A DNA stretch of 64,000 bases. It comes from Pseudomonas protegens (GTDB lineage Bacteria; Pseudomonadota; Gammaproteobacteria; Pseudomonadales; Pseudomonadaceae). Location: contig NZ_CP060201.1 of NCBI RefSeq assembly GCF_013407925.2, positions 6,247,001-6,311,000 of the forward strand, given 5' to 3'. The translations under genes were made by a program, and so were the position numbers. This document shows, in pieces, positions 28,127 through 36,545 of this stretch; the first letter of the stretch is position 1; the number at the start of each line of letters is the position of its first letter. Under the pieces are notes generated by a model. It saw only the letters and a list, made by a program, of their open reading frames with translations. It did no database searches and had not been told where the DNA came from.

Positions 28127-29310
28127 GCCGCGTGCGCCTCGCCTTGCCGCCCCTGGCCGAACTGTTGCAGGCGCCCCGGCCCCTGGCCGTGCCCCTGGAA
28201 TGCGCCCGGCTCGACCGCGCCGGGCGGGTTACCGAGCTTGGCCCCAGGACGCTTGAGGCATTGGGCCAGGACGCCCGAGGGCTGGCACTGGAATGCTTTC
28301 TGCACCCGCAGGACAGTCTGCTGACCAGCATCGAGTTGCCGCCATTGCCGGCGGCGCGGATCAACACCGCGGTGGACTGCGCGGCCCAGGCGCTGATCCT
28401 CGGCGCCGGCGAGCAGATGCATGTCGCCCACGGCCCGCGGGATGCCCAGGGCCAGGTGACCTTGAGCTGGCTGCCCAAGCGTCGTTTGCAGGCCCTGGGC
28501 GAGCTGCTGCAACAGGCCGGGCTCAAGCTGTCGGGCCTGTACCCGGCGCCTTACGCCTTGGCGGTGCCGGCGCCGGGGCAGCACACCCTGTGCCTGCTGG
28601 ACGGTCAGTTGCTGCTGCGCCACAGCGCCGCCCAGGCCAGCGTGCAGCCGCTGGTAGAGGAAACCCTGGAGCAGCTGCGCGCCTCCGGCATCGGGCTGGG
28701 CTGGATCGGTGACGGCGCGCCCGAAGACGCGCTGCAACGCCTGCCGATCGAACAGCGCTGGAGCGGCGCGGCGCCGGCCTGGGGCCTGCAGGCGGGGGCG
28801 ACGGCGGCGCGCGGCGCGGTCCAGGGCTGGGGCCGGGCCCTGGGTTGCTGCGCCCTGGCCGTGACCGTGTGGGTCGTGGGCCTGAACCTGTATGCCGCCC
28901 TTGAGGCCGAGCAGGGCCAGCGCCTCAAGAGCCAGATGAGCCAGCGGGTCCGGCAGGTGTTTCCGCAATTGCCGGTGGTGCTCAACCCCTTGCAACAGGC
29001 CCGCCAGCAACTGGCGGCGCAGCAGAGCGGGGCGGCGGACCCGGGCCAGGGGTTCGTCAACCTGCTGCTGCAGGCCGGCAGCGCCATGCCGTTCATGGTG
29101 GGCAGCGTGCAGAGCCTGAGTTATGCCGACCAGCGCTTGCAGTTGGAACTGCTGCCCGATACCCCGAAGCGCGCCGACAGCGGCTGGCAGGGGGCCTTGG
29201 CCCAGGCCGGCTACAGCGTCCAGGCCCAGGCCAATGGCTGGACCCTGAGCCCGGCCGCGGGCGAGTCGGCCAATGGCGCCGACAACGCCCCCGGAGCTGA
29301 AGATGAATAA
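28123..29310 (+). CDS. hxcY: HxcY: type II secretion platform protein (GspL)
   Basis: Protein of 395 aa. The N-terminal cytoplasmic actin-like domain (about residues 1-230) recruits the ATPase GspE; a membrane helix lies near 240-258 (CCALAVTVWVVGLNLY), then a periplasmic ferredoxin-like domain. The start at 28123 overlaps the hxcX stop (ATGA). The cytoplasmic part is divergent but the order, length and topology fit GspL. Confidence 0.88.
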   Translation: MSRVRLALPPLAELLQAPRPLAVPLECARLDRAGRVTELGPRTLEALGQDARGLALECFLHPQDSLLTSIELPPLPAARINTAVDCAAQALILGAGEQMHVAHGPRDAQGQVTLSWLPKRRLQALGELLQQAGLKLSGLYPAPYALAVPAPGQHTLCLLDGQLLLRHSAAQASVQPLVEETLEQLRASGIGLGWIGDGAPEDALQRLPIEQRWSGAAPAWGLQAGATAARGAVQGWGRALGCCALAVTVWVVGLNLYAALEAEQGQRLKSQMSQRVRQVFPQLPVVLNPLQQARQQLAAQQSGAADPGQGFVNLLLQAGSAMPFMVGSVQSLSYADQRLQLELLPDTPKRADSGWQGALAQAGYSVQAQANGWTLSPAAGESANGADNAPGAEDE

Positions 29311-29863
29311 GGCCAGGCTGGTGCAGTACCAGGCGCGCTGGTCACGCCTGCGGACCCAGGCCCAGGGCCACTGGAACGCTCTGGCGCCTCGGGAGCGCCG
29401 TCTGCTGGGCGCCACCGCCCTGGGCGTGCTGGGACTGTTGCTGTGGTGGCTGCTGATTCAGCCGCCGCTGAAGAAGATCGACTACTGGCAAGCCGAGACG
29501 CCCAAGCTGCGGGCCCAGGCCGAGGCCCTGGAAGTGCTGTTGCACGAGGTGGCGGGCCCTGAGCGTCGCGGCGCGAGTCTTGAGCAATCCCTGCGCCAGA
29601 CCCTGGACGGCGCCGGGCTCAAGGACCGCTACCAGTTGCAACGCACCGATCAAGCCGGCCCCGAGAGCTGGCGGTTGACCTTTGAGCAGGCCCCGGCGGA
29701 TGCCGTGGTCGGCTGGCTGCTGGGGACGCCCCGACAGCTTTCACTGCAGGTGGTGGAGGCTCGTCTGCAACGCGCAGACGCGGCCGCCGCCCAAGACTCG
29801 GCAGGCACACTGTCCGGGACCGTTCGCATGGATCAGGCGCAGGGCGCTAAGGAAGCTTCATGA
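29303..29863 (+). CDS. hxcZ: HxcZ: type II secretion platform protein (GspM)
   Basis: Protein of 186 aa. Short cytoplasmic basic tail, the ALAPRERRLLG motif common before the GspM helix, a membrane helix at about residues 37-54 (GVLGLLLWWLLIQPPL), then a periplasmic domain. The start at 29303 overlaps hxcY by 8 bases, and the end overlaps hxcQ by 4. GspM pairs with GspL. Confidence 0.88.
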   Translation: MNKARLVQYQARWSRLRTQAQGHWNALAPRERRLLGATALGVLGLLLWWLLIQPPLKKIDYWQAETPKLRAQAEALEVLLHEVAGPERRGASLEQSLRQTLDGAGLKDRYQLQRTDQAGPESWRLTFEQAPADAVVGWLLGTPRQLSLQVVEARLQRADAAAAQDSAGTLSGTVRMDQAQGAKEAS

Positions 29864-32253
29864 AGGGGTCAGGCTCCAACTACGTGCGCCAGTGCCGCAA
29901 GGTCGCACCGTTTCTGCTGCTGGCGCTGGGGGCCTGCAGCAACACCACCTCCACCACGCCGCCGCCGTTGCTGGTGGACAGTGAACTGGGCCAGCCCCTG
30001 GCCGACACCCGGCGCAGCGGCGACGCCCTGGCGGACCGTGAACGCTTGCAGGCGCAACAGGCCCAGCGGCCCAAAGTCCTGCACCCGGTGACCAGCAGCA
30101 GTCGCGGCCACAGCGCGCCGCGCAGCAGCATGCCGCGCAATCCCCTGGGGGACCAGCCGGTGCAACTGAACTTCGTCGAGGCCGACATCCAGGCGGTGGT
30201 GCGCGCCTTGTCCCGTTCCACCGGCCAGCAGTTTCTGGTGGACCCGCGGGTCAAGGGCAACCTGACCCTGGTCAGCGAGGGCCAGGTGCCGGCCCATCAG
30301 GCCTACGACATGCTGCTGGCGGCCCTGCGCATGCAGGGGTTTGCCGTGGTGGACGTGGGCGGGGTGGCGCAGGTGGTGCCCGAGGCCGATGCCAAGCTGC
30401 TGGGCGGGCCGATCTACAACGGCGACAAGCCGGCGGGCAACGGCATGCTGACCCGCACCTTCCGCTTGCAGTACGAAAACGCGGTGAACCTGATCCCGGT
30501 GCTGCGGCCCATCGTCTCGCCGAACAACCCGATCAACGCCTACCCGGGCAACAACAGCATCGTGGTCACCGACTACGCCGAGAACCTGCAGCGAGTCGCG
30601 CAGATCATCGACGGCATCGACACCCCCAGCGCCATCGACACCGACGTGGTGGCGGTGCAGAACGGGATTGCCGTGGACATCGCGACCATGGTCGCCGAAC
30701 TGCTGGAAACCCAGGGCGCCGACCCGACCCAGAAGATCAGCGTGATCGGCGACCCGCGCTCCAACTCCATCATCATTCGCGCCGGCAGCCCGGAGCGCAC
30801 CGAGCTGGCGCGCAACCTGATCTACAAACTCGATAACGCCCAGAGCAACCCGAGCAACCTGCATGTGGTCTACCTGCGCAACGCCCAGGCCGGCAAGCTG
30901 GCCCAGGCCCTGCGCGGGCTGCTCACCGGCGAAAGCGACAGCACCGGCAACGATGGCGCCCGGGCCATGCTCAGCGGCATGGGCGGCAACAGCCAGAGCG
31001 GCCAGAGCCCGACCCAGAACAGCAGCGGCACGCCCACCGGCAGCGGCAACGTCAGCAGCAGTGGCAGCAGTGCCTACAGCCAGGGCAGCAACTCCGGCAG
31101 CGGTTTGAGCGGCACTGGCCAGTCAGCGGATCAGAACACCGCCTTCAGCGCCGGCGGGGTCACCATCCAGGCCGACGCCACCACCAACACCTTGCTGATT
31201 TCCGCGCCCGATCCGCTGTACCGCAACCTGCGGGAAGTCATCGACCAGCTCGACCAGCGCCGGGCCCAGGTGGTGATCGAAAGCCTGATCGTCGAAGTGG
31301 GCGAAGACGATGCCAGCGAGTTCGGCGTGCAATGGCAGGCCGGCAACCTCGGCGGACGCGGCGGCTTTGGCGGGGTGAACCTCGGCGGCAGCGGGCTGGT
31401 GGGCACCCCGGCCAGCAAGACCAGCCTCGACGTCCTGCCCAAGGGCCTGAACATCGGCGTGGTCAACGGCACCGTGGACATCCCGGGGATCGGCAAGGTG
31501 CTGGACCTCAAGGTCCTGGCCCGGGCCCTGAAGAGCAAGGGCGGCACCAACGTGCTGTCGACGCCGAACCTTTTGACCCTGGACAACGAGGCGGCGAGCA
31601 TTTTTGTTGGCCAGACCATTCCCTTTGTCACCGGCAGCTACGTCACCGGTGGCGGCGGCACCAGCAACAACCCGTTCCAGACCGTGCAGCGCGAAGAAGT
31701 GGGCCTGAAACTCAACGTGCGGCCACAGATTTCCGAGGGCGGCACGGTCAAGCTGGACATCTATCAGGAAGTCAGCAGCGTCGACCCCCGAGCCTCGGTG
31801 GATGCCGGCACCGTGACCAACAAACGGGCGATCGATACCAGCATCCTGTTGGATGACGGGCAGATCATGGTCCTGGGTGGGTTGCTGCAGGACGGCTACA
31901 GCCAGAGCAATGACGCGGTGCCGTGGCTGTCGAGCATCCCGGGGATCGGCGCCTTGTTCCGCAACGAGAAGCGCAGCGTGACCAAGACCAACCTGATGGT
32001 GTTTTTGCGGCCCTACATCATTCGTGACAGTGGCGCGGGGCGCAGCATTACGCTCAATCGCTATGACTTCATGCGTCGGGCACAGGGGGCGTTGCAGCCG
32101 GAGCGCAGCTGGGCGCTGCCGGATATGCAGGCGCCGCAGTTGCCGGCGGCGAGCAAGGCGATTCCCGGGGTGGCGCCGGTGTCGTTGCAGACGCCCGGGC
32201 AGGGGCCTGGGCAGGGGCCGCGGGCGACGATTCGGGCGGTGCCGGTGCAATGA
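29860..32253 (+). CDS. hxcQ: HxcQ: type II secretion lipoprotein secretin (GspD)
   Basis: Protein of 797 aa. The N-terminus is a lipoprotein signal with lipobox LGAC (Cys 26) followed by Ser, an outer-membrane sorting residue. This matches the self-piloted liposecretin known for HxcQ, so no separate pilotin is expected. The N0/N1 region starts near residue 100 (LNFVEADIQAVVRALSRSTG). A Ser/Gly/Asn-rich linker at about 365-425 interrupts N3. The secretin core runs from VVIESLIVEVGEDDASEFGV to VPWLSSIPGIGALFRNEKRS and LMVFLRPYIIRDS. It is last of the tightly overlapping run; a 1.1-kb repeat-filled gap separates it from hxcR. Confidence 0.95.
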   Translation: MKGSGSNYVRQCRKVAPFLLLALGACSNTTSTTPPPLLVDSELGQPLADTRRSGDALADRERLQAQQAQRPKVLHPVTSSSRGHSAPRSSMPRNPLGDQPVQLNFVEADIQAVVRALSRSTGQQFLVDPRVKGNLTLVSEGQVPAHQAYDMLLAALRMQGFAVVDVGGVAQVVPEADAKLLGGPIYNGDKPAGNGMLTRTFRLQYENAVNLIPVLRPIVSPNNPINAYPGNNSIVVTDYAENLQRVAQIIDGIDTPSAIDTDVVAVQNGIAVDIATMVAELLETQGADPTQKISVIGDPRSNSIIIRAGSPERTELARNLIYKLDNAQSNPSNLHVVYLRNAQAGKLAQALRGLLTGESDSTGNDGARAMLSGMGGNSQSGQSPTQNSSGTPTGSGNVSSSGSSAYSQGSNSGSGLSGTGQSADQNTAFSAGGVTIQADATTNTLLISAPDPLYRNLREVIDQLDQRRAQVVIESLIVEVGEDDASEFGVQWQAGNLGGRGGFGGVNLGGSGLVGTPASKTSLDVLPKGLNIGVVNGTVDIPGIGKVLDLKVLARALKSKGGTNVLSTPNLLTLDNEAASIFVGQTIPFVTGSYVTGGGGTSNNPFQTVQREEVGLKLNVRPQISEGGTVKLDIYQEVSSVDPRASVDAGTVTNKRAIDTSILLDDGQIMVLGGLLQDGYSQSNDAVPWLSSIPGIGALFRNEKRSVTKTNLMVFLRPYIIRDSGAGRSITLNRYDFMRRAQGALQPERSWALPDMQAPQLPAASKAIPGVAPVSLQTPGQGPGQGPRATIRAVPVQ

Positions 32254-32464
32254 ATGGGGCGTTGATGGGGGATGGTGGGGTGGGGGGGATGGCGGCTGCT
32301 GTGGTGGCTGTCGGTTGCGCCTCTGGGGCGAGGGGGATGGAGTTGCTATCTGCTGCTGCGGGTTGGGCTGCTGGTGGTTTCGTCTTTAGGGGGCTGTGCC
32401 ACGGGGTACATATTCGTGGCTGCGGTCAGGGCTGCTTAGGGGTTCGCTCTGACAGCGGTGGGCG

Positions 32465-32725
32465 GGGTACATATCCGTTGCTGCGGTTACGGCTGCTTAT
32501 GGTTTCGCCCTTACGGCGACTTACTTTTTTCAAACGCCAAAAAAGTAAGCAAAAACGCTTGCCCCTCCATACGGCCCCTCGCTGGGGCTCGGGGTGCCCG
32601 AGCTCCGGCATTGCTCCGGGGGCACGCCGCCAACCGGCCATCCATGGCCGGGTGGCGGCTAGCTCGGCATCCATGCCGAGCTGCCCCCTACGCAACGCCT
32701 ACGCTCGGCCTGCTGGGAAGGGGCC
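32465..32725 (+). repeat. Long Pseudomonas intergenic repeat, copy 2
   Basis: It has the same ordered blocks as copy 1 (ATATCCGTTGCTGCGG, TTTCGCCCTTACGGCGA, CTCCGGCATTGCTCCGGGGG, CATCCATGCCGAGCTGCC), plus an AT-rich palindrome (TTACTTTTTTC.. / ..AAAAAAGTAAGC) near 32520-32552. It ends in AAGGGGCCTGAAGATCAAG, where the hexamer array begins. Confidence 0.8.
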
Positions 32726-32778
32726 TGAAGATCAAGATCAAGATCAAGATCAAAAGCCAAAGCCAAAGCCAAAGCCAA
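32726..32778. repeat. Two tandem hexamer arrays (ATCAAG)n and (CCAAAG)n
   Basis: Four copies of an ATCAAG unit pass directly into about four copies of a CCAAAG unit, right after the AAGATCAA end of repeat copy 2. Copy 1 has a different hexamer (CCACAG) at the same place. Confidence 0.85.
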
Positions 32779-32798
32779 GGTGCGCAGGCTGGTTCCTT

Positions 32799-32928
32799 GT
32801 AGCCGCTGCCGAAGGCTGCGAACGAGCGCTTGCGCTCGCAAAACCAGGCGGCGCGATATGTCAGGAATATCAGGGAGGCAGGTTTAGCGTCTCCTCCGGA
32901 GCCGTTCGCAGCCTTCGGCAGCGGCTAC
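32799..32928. repeat. Palindromic element with 26-bp perfect inverted ends
   Basis: The arms at 32799-32824 and 32903-32928 are exact reverse complements over 26 bases (GTAGCCGCTGCCGAAGGCTG...). The 78-base spacer holds a further small palindrome (GAGCGC-TT-GCGCTC) at 32824-32837. The form is that of a REP/BIME-like or miniature element; there is no open reading frame. It lies between the two inverted long repeats. Confidence 0.9.
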
Positions 32929-33002
32929 ACGTAACGCTAACGGCAAAGAAACGGGTCGGCCGGCAGGCCGCCGTCAGATTTTGCTTTTGATCTGGCTTTT
33001 GA

Positions 33003-33335
33003 TCTTCCTGCCCCTTTAGACACGATGGCCGAACGCAGGCATTGAGCCGTGGGTAACCCGGCAGGACGCCGGGTTAGCCGCACTGGGCCAGGGATGGCCC
33101 ATTGCGGCGGCCCACGGATCAATGCCGGAGTTCGGGCATGCCGAGCCTAGGCGAGGTACCGAGTGGAGGGGCAGAAGCGTTTTGCTCACTTTTGCGCTTT
33201 TCAAAAGTGAGTCGCTGTAAGAGCGAAACCCTAAGTGGCCGTGACCGCAGCAACGGATATGTACCCCGTCAAACTCGCTGTAAGAGCGAAACCGTAAGTA
33301 GCAGCACCCGCAGCAACGGATATGCACCCCATCAG
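33003..33335 (-). repeat. Long Pseudomonas intergenic repeat, copy 3 (inverted)
   Basis: On the minus strand it reads from CATATCCGTTGCTGCGG (present twice, about 70 bases apart) through TTTCGCTCTTACAGCGA, CTCCGGCATTGATCCG and a GGCTAACCCGGC/GCCGGGTTACCC palindrome to GGGGCAGGAAGATCAAAAG. It faces copy 2. Its start abuts the hxcR ribosome site. Confidence 0.8.
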
Positions 33336-33347
33336 GAGACCCAAACA

Positions 33348-34769
33348 ATGCCTCCCCAGCTCCCCTACGCCTGGGCCAAATCCCACCGCATCCTCCTGCG
33401 CCACAGCGAAGAAGGCGCGGTCCTGCTGGTCTGCCCCTCGACCCCCGGCTGGTCCATCAGCGAAGCCCGCCGCCAGTTCGGCGCCGCCCGCCTGGAACGC
33501 ATCCGCGAAGAGGAACTCGACGGTCTGCTGGCCACCGCCTACGCCGACACCGGCAGCGCCGCCGCGGTGGTCGGGGCGGCGGAGAACGAGGTGGATCTGG
33601 ACCGCCTGATGCAGGACATGCCGGAAATCACCGACCTGCTGGACACCCAGGACGGCGCCCCGGTGATCCGCATGATCAACGCCTTGCTCACTCAGGCCGC
33701 GCGGGACGAGGCCAGCGATATCCATATCGAACCCTTCGAGACCCACTCGGTGGTGCGCTACCGGGTCGACGGCACCCTGCGTGACGTGGTGTCGCCGCGC
33801 AAGGCGCTGCACGGCGCGCTGGTGTCGCGGATCAAGATCATGGCCCAACTGGATATCGCCGAGAAACGCCTGCCCCAGGACGGGCGCATCGCCTTGCGGG
33901 TGGCCGGGCGGCCCATCGATATCCGCGTGTCCACGGTGCCCACCGGCCACGGCGAGCGGGTGGTGATGCGGCTGCTGGACAAGCAGGCCGGGCGTCTGCA
34001 GCTGGAAACCCTGGGCATGGACCCGGACCTGCTGGCGCGCCTCGACAACTTGATCCGCCAGCCCCACGGCATCGTCCTGGTCACCGGGCCCACCGGCAGC
34101 GGCAAGACCACCAGCCTCTACGCCGCCCTGGCCCGGCTGGACGCCAGCACCAGCAATATCCTCACCGTCGAGGACCCGGTGGAATACGACCTGCCGGGCA
34201 TCAGCCAGATCCAGGTCAACGCCAAGATCGACATGACCTTCGCCCTGGCCCTGCGGGCGATCCTGCGCCAGGACCCGGACGTGATCATGATCGGTGAGAT
34301 TCGCGATCTGGAAACCGCGCAGATCGCGGTCCAGGCCTCGCTCACCGGGCACCTGGTGCTGGCGACCCTGCACACCAACGATGCGGTGTCGGCGGTCAAC
34401 CGCCTGATCGACATGGGGGTGGAGCCGTTCCTGTTGGCTTCGTCGATGCTCGGGGTGCTGGCCCAGCGCCTGGTGCGCCGTCTGTGCCCGCACTGCAAGG
34501 CGCCCGATCCGCTCGCCCCCGGCACCTGGCGCCCGGTGGGCTGTGCGGCCTGCAACCAGATCGGCTACAGCGGGCGCACCGGCATTCATGAACTGTTCTG
34601 CATCGACGACGACATCCGCAGCCTGATCCACCAGGGCGCGGATGAGCAGGCCTTGCGCGCCGCCGCGCGCCTGGCCGGGATGCTCAGCATGCGCGAGGAC
34701 GGTGAGCGCTGGGTCCGCAGCGGCGCCACCGCCGCCGAAGAAATCCTACGTGTGACACGGGACGCCTGA
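33348..34769 (+). CDS. hxcR: HxcR: type II secretion ATPase (GspE)
   Basis: Protein of 473 aa, the cytoplasmic hexameric ATPase that powers pseudopilus assembly. Walker A is GPTGSGKTTSLYAAL near residue 248; the Asp box, Walker B (DPDVIMIGEIRDLETAQIA) and His box (GHLVLATLHTNDAVSAVNRL) follow. A shortened zinc-binding C-terminal module has CPHC and CAAC separated by about 16 residues. ATG 33348 with CAGGAG ten bases upstream was chosen; the frame continues upstream into repeat copy 3 but that part is not coding. It overlaps hxcS by 1 base (TGATG). Confidence 0.96.
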   Translation: MPPQLPYAWAKSHRILLRHSEEGAVLLVCPSTPGWSISEARRQFGAARLERIREEELDGLLATAYADTGSAAAVVGAAENEVDLDRLMQDMPEITDLLDTQDGAPVIRMINALLTQAARDEASDIHIEPFETHSVVRYRVDGTLRDVVSPRKALHGALVSRIKIMAQLDIAEKRLPQDGRIALRVAGRPIDIRVSTVPTGHGERVVMRLLDKQAGRLQLETLGMDPDLLARLDNLIRQPHGIVLVTGPTGSGKTTSLYAALARLDASTSNILTVEDPVEYDLPGISQIQVNAKIDMTFALALRAILRQDPDVIMIGEIRDLETAQIAVQASLTGHLVLATLHTNDAVSAVNRLIDMGVEPFLLASSMLGVLAQRLVRRLCPHCKAPDPLAPGTWRPVGCAACNQIGYSGRTGIHELFCIDDDIRSLIHQGADEQALRAAARLAGMLSMREDGERWVRSGATAAEEILRVTRDA

Positions 34770-35980
34770 TGAATCGCTATCGCTACGAAGCCGCCGACGC
34801 CCTCGGCAAGATCGAATCCGGGCACCTGGAAGCCGACAGCCAGGGCGCGGCCTTCGCCAGTCTGCGCAGCCGCGGCCTGACCGCGCTGCAGGTGCAGTTG
34901 GACAGCAATAATGGCGCCGGCGCAGCTGGGGGGATCTTCAGCCCCAGACTTTCGGACAACGACCTGGCCTGGGCCACCCGCCAGCTGGCCAGCCTGCTGG
35001 GGGCCAGCCTGCCCCTGGAGGCGGCGCTCAGCGCCACGGTGGAGCAGGCCGAGCGCAAGCACATCGCCCAGACCCTGAGCGCGGTGCGCGCGGATGTGCG
35101 CAGCGGCATGCGCCTGGCCGAGGCCCTGGCGGCGCGGCCGCGGGATTTTCCGGAGATCTACCGGGCACTGATCGCCGCGGGCGAGGAGTCCGGCGATCTG
35201 GCCCAGGTCATGGAGCGGCTGGCGGACTACATCGAGGAGCGCAACGGCCTGCGTGGCAAGATCCTCACCGCCTTTATCTACCCCGGGGTGGTGGGGCTGG
35301 TGTCGATCGGCATCGTGATCTTTTTGCTCAGTTACGTGGTGCCCCAGGTGGTCAGCGCCTTTTCCCAGGCGCGCCAGGACCTGCCGGGGCTTACCCTGGC
35401 GATGCTCAGCGCCAGCGACTTCATCCGTGCCTGGGGCCTGCAGTGTTTCGGCGCCATGGCGGCGGGGTTCTGGGGCTGGCGGCTGTACCTGCGCAACCCC
35501 CGGGCGCGCCTGAACTGGCACAGCCGGATTCTGCGCCTGCCGCTGTTCGGGCGTTTTGTCCTGGGCTTGAACACCGCGCGTTTCGCCTCGACCCTGGCGA
35601 TCCTCGGCGGCGCCGGGGTGCCGCTGCTGCGGGCCCTGGAGGCGGCGCGTCAGACCCTGTCCAACGACCGCCTGAGCCAGAGCGTCAGCGAGGCCACGGC
35701 CAAGGTGCGCGAGGGCGCCAGCCTGGCGGCGGCGCTGCGGGTGGAGAAGGTGTTTCCGCCGGTGCTGATCCACCTGATCGCCAGCGGCGAAAAGACCGGC
35801 GCCTTGCCGCCGATGCTGGAGCGCGCGGCGCAGACCCTGTCGCGGGATATCGAACGCCGGGCCATGGGCATGACCGCCTTGCTCGAACCGCTGATGATCG
35901 TGGTCATGGGTGGCGTGGTGCTGGTGATCGTCATGGCGGTGATGCTGCCGATCATCGAGATCAACCAGCTGGTCACTTGA
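34769..35980 (+). CDS. hxcS: HxcS: type II secretion inner-membrane protein (GspF)
   Basis: Protein of 403 aa with two repeated T2SSF domains (about residues 70-190 and 270-395) and three membrane helices: about 170-190 (VVGLVSIGIVIFLLSYVVP), 215-235, and 375-395 (LMIVVMGGVVLVIVMAVML). It carries the family motif ALIAAGEESGDLAQVMERLA and its partner HLIASGEKTGALPPMLERAA in the second repeat. It is last of the hxc genes. No prepilin peptidase (GspO) or GspN is in the cluster; PilD/XcpA elsewhere in the genome should process the pseudopilins. Confidence 0.95.
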   Translation: MNRYRYEAADALGKIESGHLEADSQGAAFASLRSRGLTALQVQLDSNNGAGAAGGIFSPRLSDNDLAWATRQLASLLGASLPLEAALSATVEQAERKHIAQTLSAVRADVRSGMRLAEALAARPRDFPEIYRALIAAGEESGDLAQVMERLADYIEERNGLRGKILTAFIYPGVVGLVSIGIVIFLLSYVVPQVVSAFSQARQDLPGLTLAMLSASDFIRAWGLQCFGAMAAGFWGWRLYLRNPRARLNWHSRILRLPLFGRFVLGLNTARFASTLAILGGAGVPLLRALEAARQTLSNDRLSQSVSEATAKVREGASLAAALRVEKVFPPVLIHLIASGEKTGALPPMLERAAQTLSRDIERRAMGMTALLEPLMIVVMGGVVLVIVMAVMLPIIEINQLVT

Positions 35981-36052
35981 ACCGCACAACCCGATTCGAC
36001 CTGGCCCGGTCCGGTCCGATCCGATCCGGTCCGATCCCGCCGGGCCCGGTCC

Positions 36053-36132
36053 GTAGGAGCTGGCTTGCCAGCGAAGGCGTCGGCCCCGGCGATGCAGGTC
36101 GCGCGGGCCTCTTCGCCGGCAAGCCGGCTCCG
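36053..36132. repeat. REP-type inverted pair
   Basis: The GTAGGAGCTGGCTTGCCAGC unit is paired with an inverted CTTCGCCGGCAAGCCGGCTC unit across about 35 bases, the same family as the pair at 11854-11935. Confidence 0.85.
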
Positions 36133-36395
36133 AGGGGAGTAGCAAAGGCGGGGGCCGAAGGGCAGGGCAGCCATGAATTTTCACGCTGCCTGCCGCACTC
36201 CCGACCCGGCAAGCCGCCAAGCTCGGGTTCCTCGTTCTGTCATGTTCAGACCCGGTGGCCAGCGCCGTCGGCCCTTGCCGCCCGACGCGGTTGTCCACCT
36301 TGGCAACCTGGCTGTCACCTTCCCGGGAAGGGCCGGAAAACCGGCGACAAACACCCGAGAATCTTTTGCAAAAACAGTCGGTTTCTCCCGAGGTT

Positions 36396-36413
36396 TTTTC
36401 CTTTATCTGTCAC
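36396..36413 (+). promoter_or_regulatory. Candidate Pho box upstream of the first DING gene
   Basis: TTTTCCT-TTAT-CTGTCAC: the right half-site is a full match to CTGTCAY and the left one matches 4 of 7, with the correct 4-base AT spacer. It lies about 130 bases before the DING start codon, a workable distance. DING/PstS-like exoproteins are phosphate-regulated in pseudomonads, but one degenerate match is weak evidence. Confidence 0.3.
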
Positions 36414-36545
36414 CGGAAACTGCGAACTTCTCTCCCCATGGCCTCACCCATCAAGCCGTCTGGATCAAGGCTTCTGGCCCGAGCGCCATGGCGTCATGCA
36501 AGAGCTATTCACCCAACGTACGAACACGACGAAAGGAGATTCTTC

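Larger units (their letters stand above)
32254..33347. other. Repeat-filled gap between hxcQ and hxcR
   Basis: About 1.1 kb with no supportable gene, inside what is otherwise a continuous secretion gene set. From left to right: a G/T-rich stretch with a partial extra start of the long repeat (GGGGTACATATTCG near 32403), repeat copy 2, a tandem hexamer array, a 26-bp perfect inverted repeat with a 78-base spacer, and repeat copy 3 in inverted orientation reaching to within about 15 bases of the hxcR start. No terminator with a T-run was found. Confidence 0.75.
35981..36545. other. hxcS-DING intergenic region
   Basis: 565 bases without a gene. It opens with a short run of GGTCCGATCC direct repeats (about 36008-36040), then a REP doublet (36053-36132), then about 400 bases of ordinary spacer ending with the DING promoter and the ribosome site AAGGAG at 36533-36538. 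A long open frame that starts inside this spacer at 36255 is only an upstream extension of the DING gene. Confidence 0.6.

Noticed and set aside
24446..32778. Tandem hexamer and heptamer arrays as possible CRISPR repeats
   Set aside because: Units are 6-7 bases without unique spacers; no cas genes.
33102..33347. In-frame extension of hxcR upstream
   Set aside because: It lies inside the non-coding repeat copy 3; CAGGAG before ATG 33348 is the proper start.
36255..36545. In-frame N-terminal extension of the first DING gene
   Set aside because: The signal peptide and ribosome site fix the start at 36546; the extension has no coding character.
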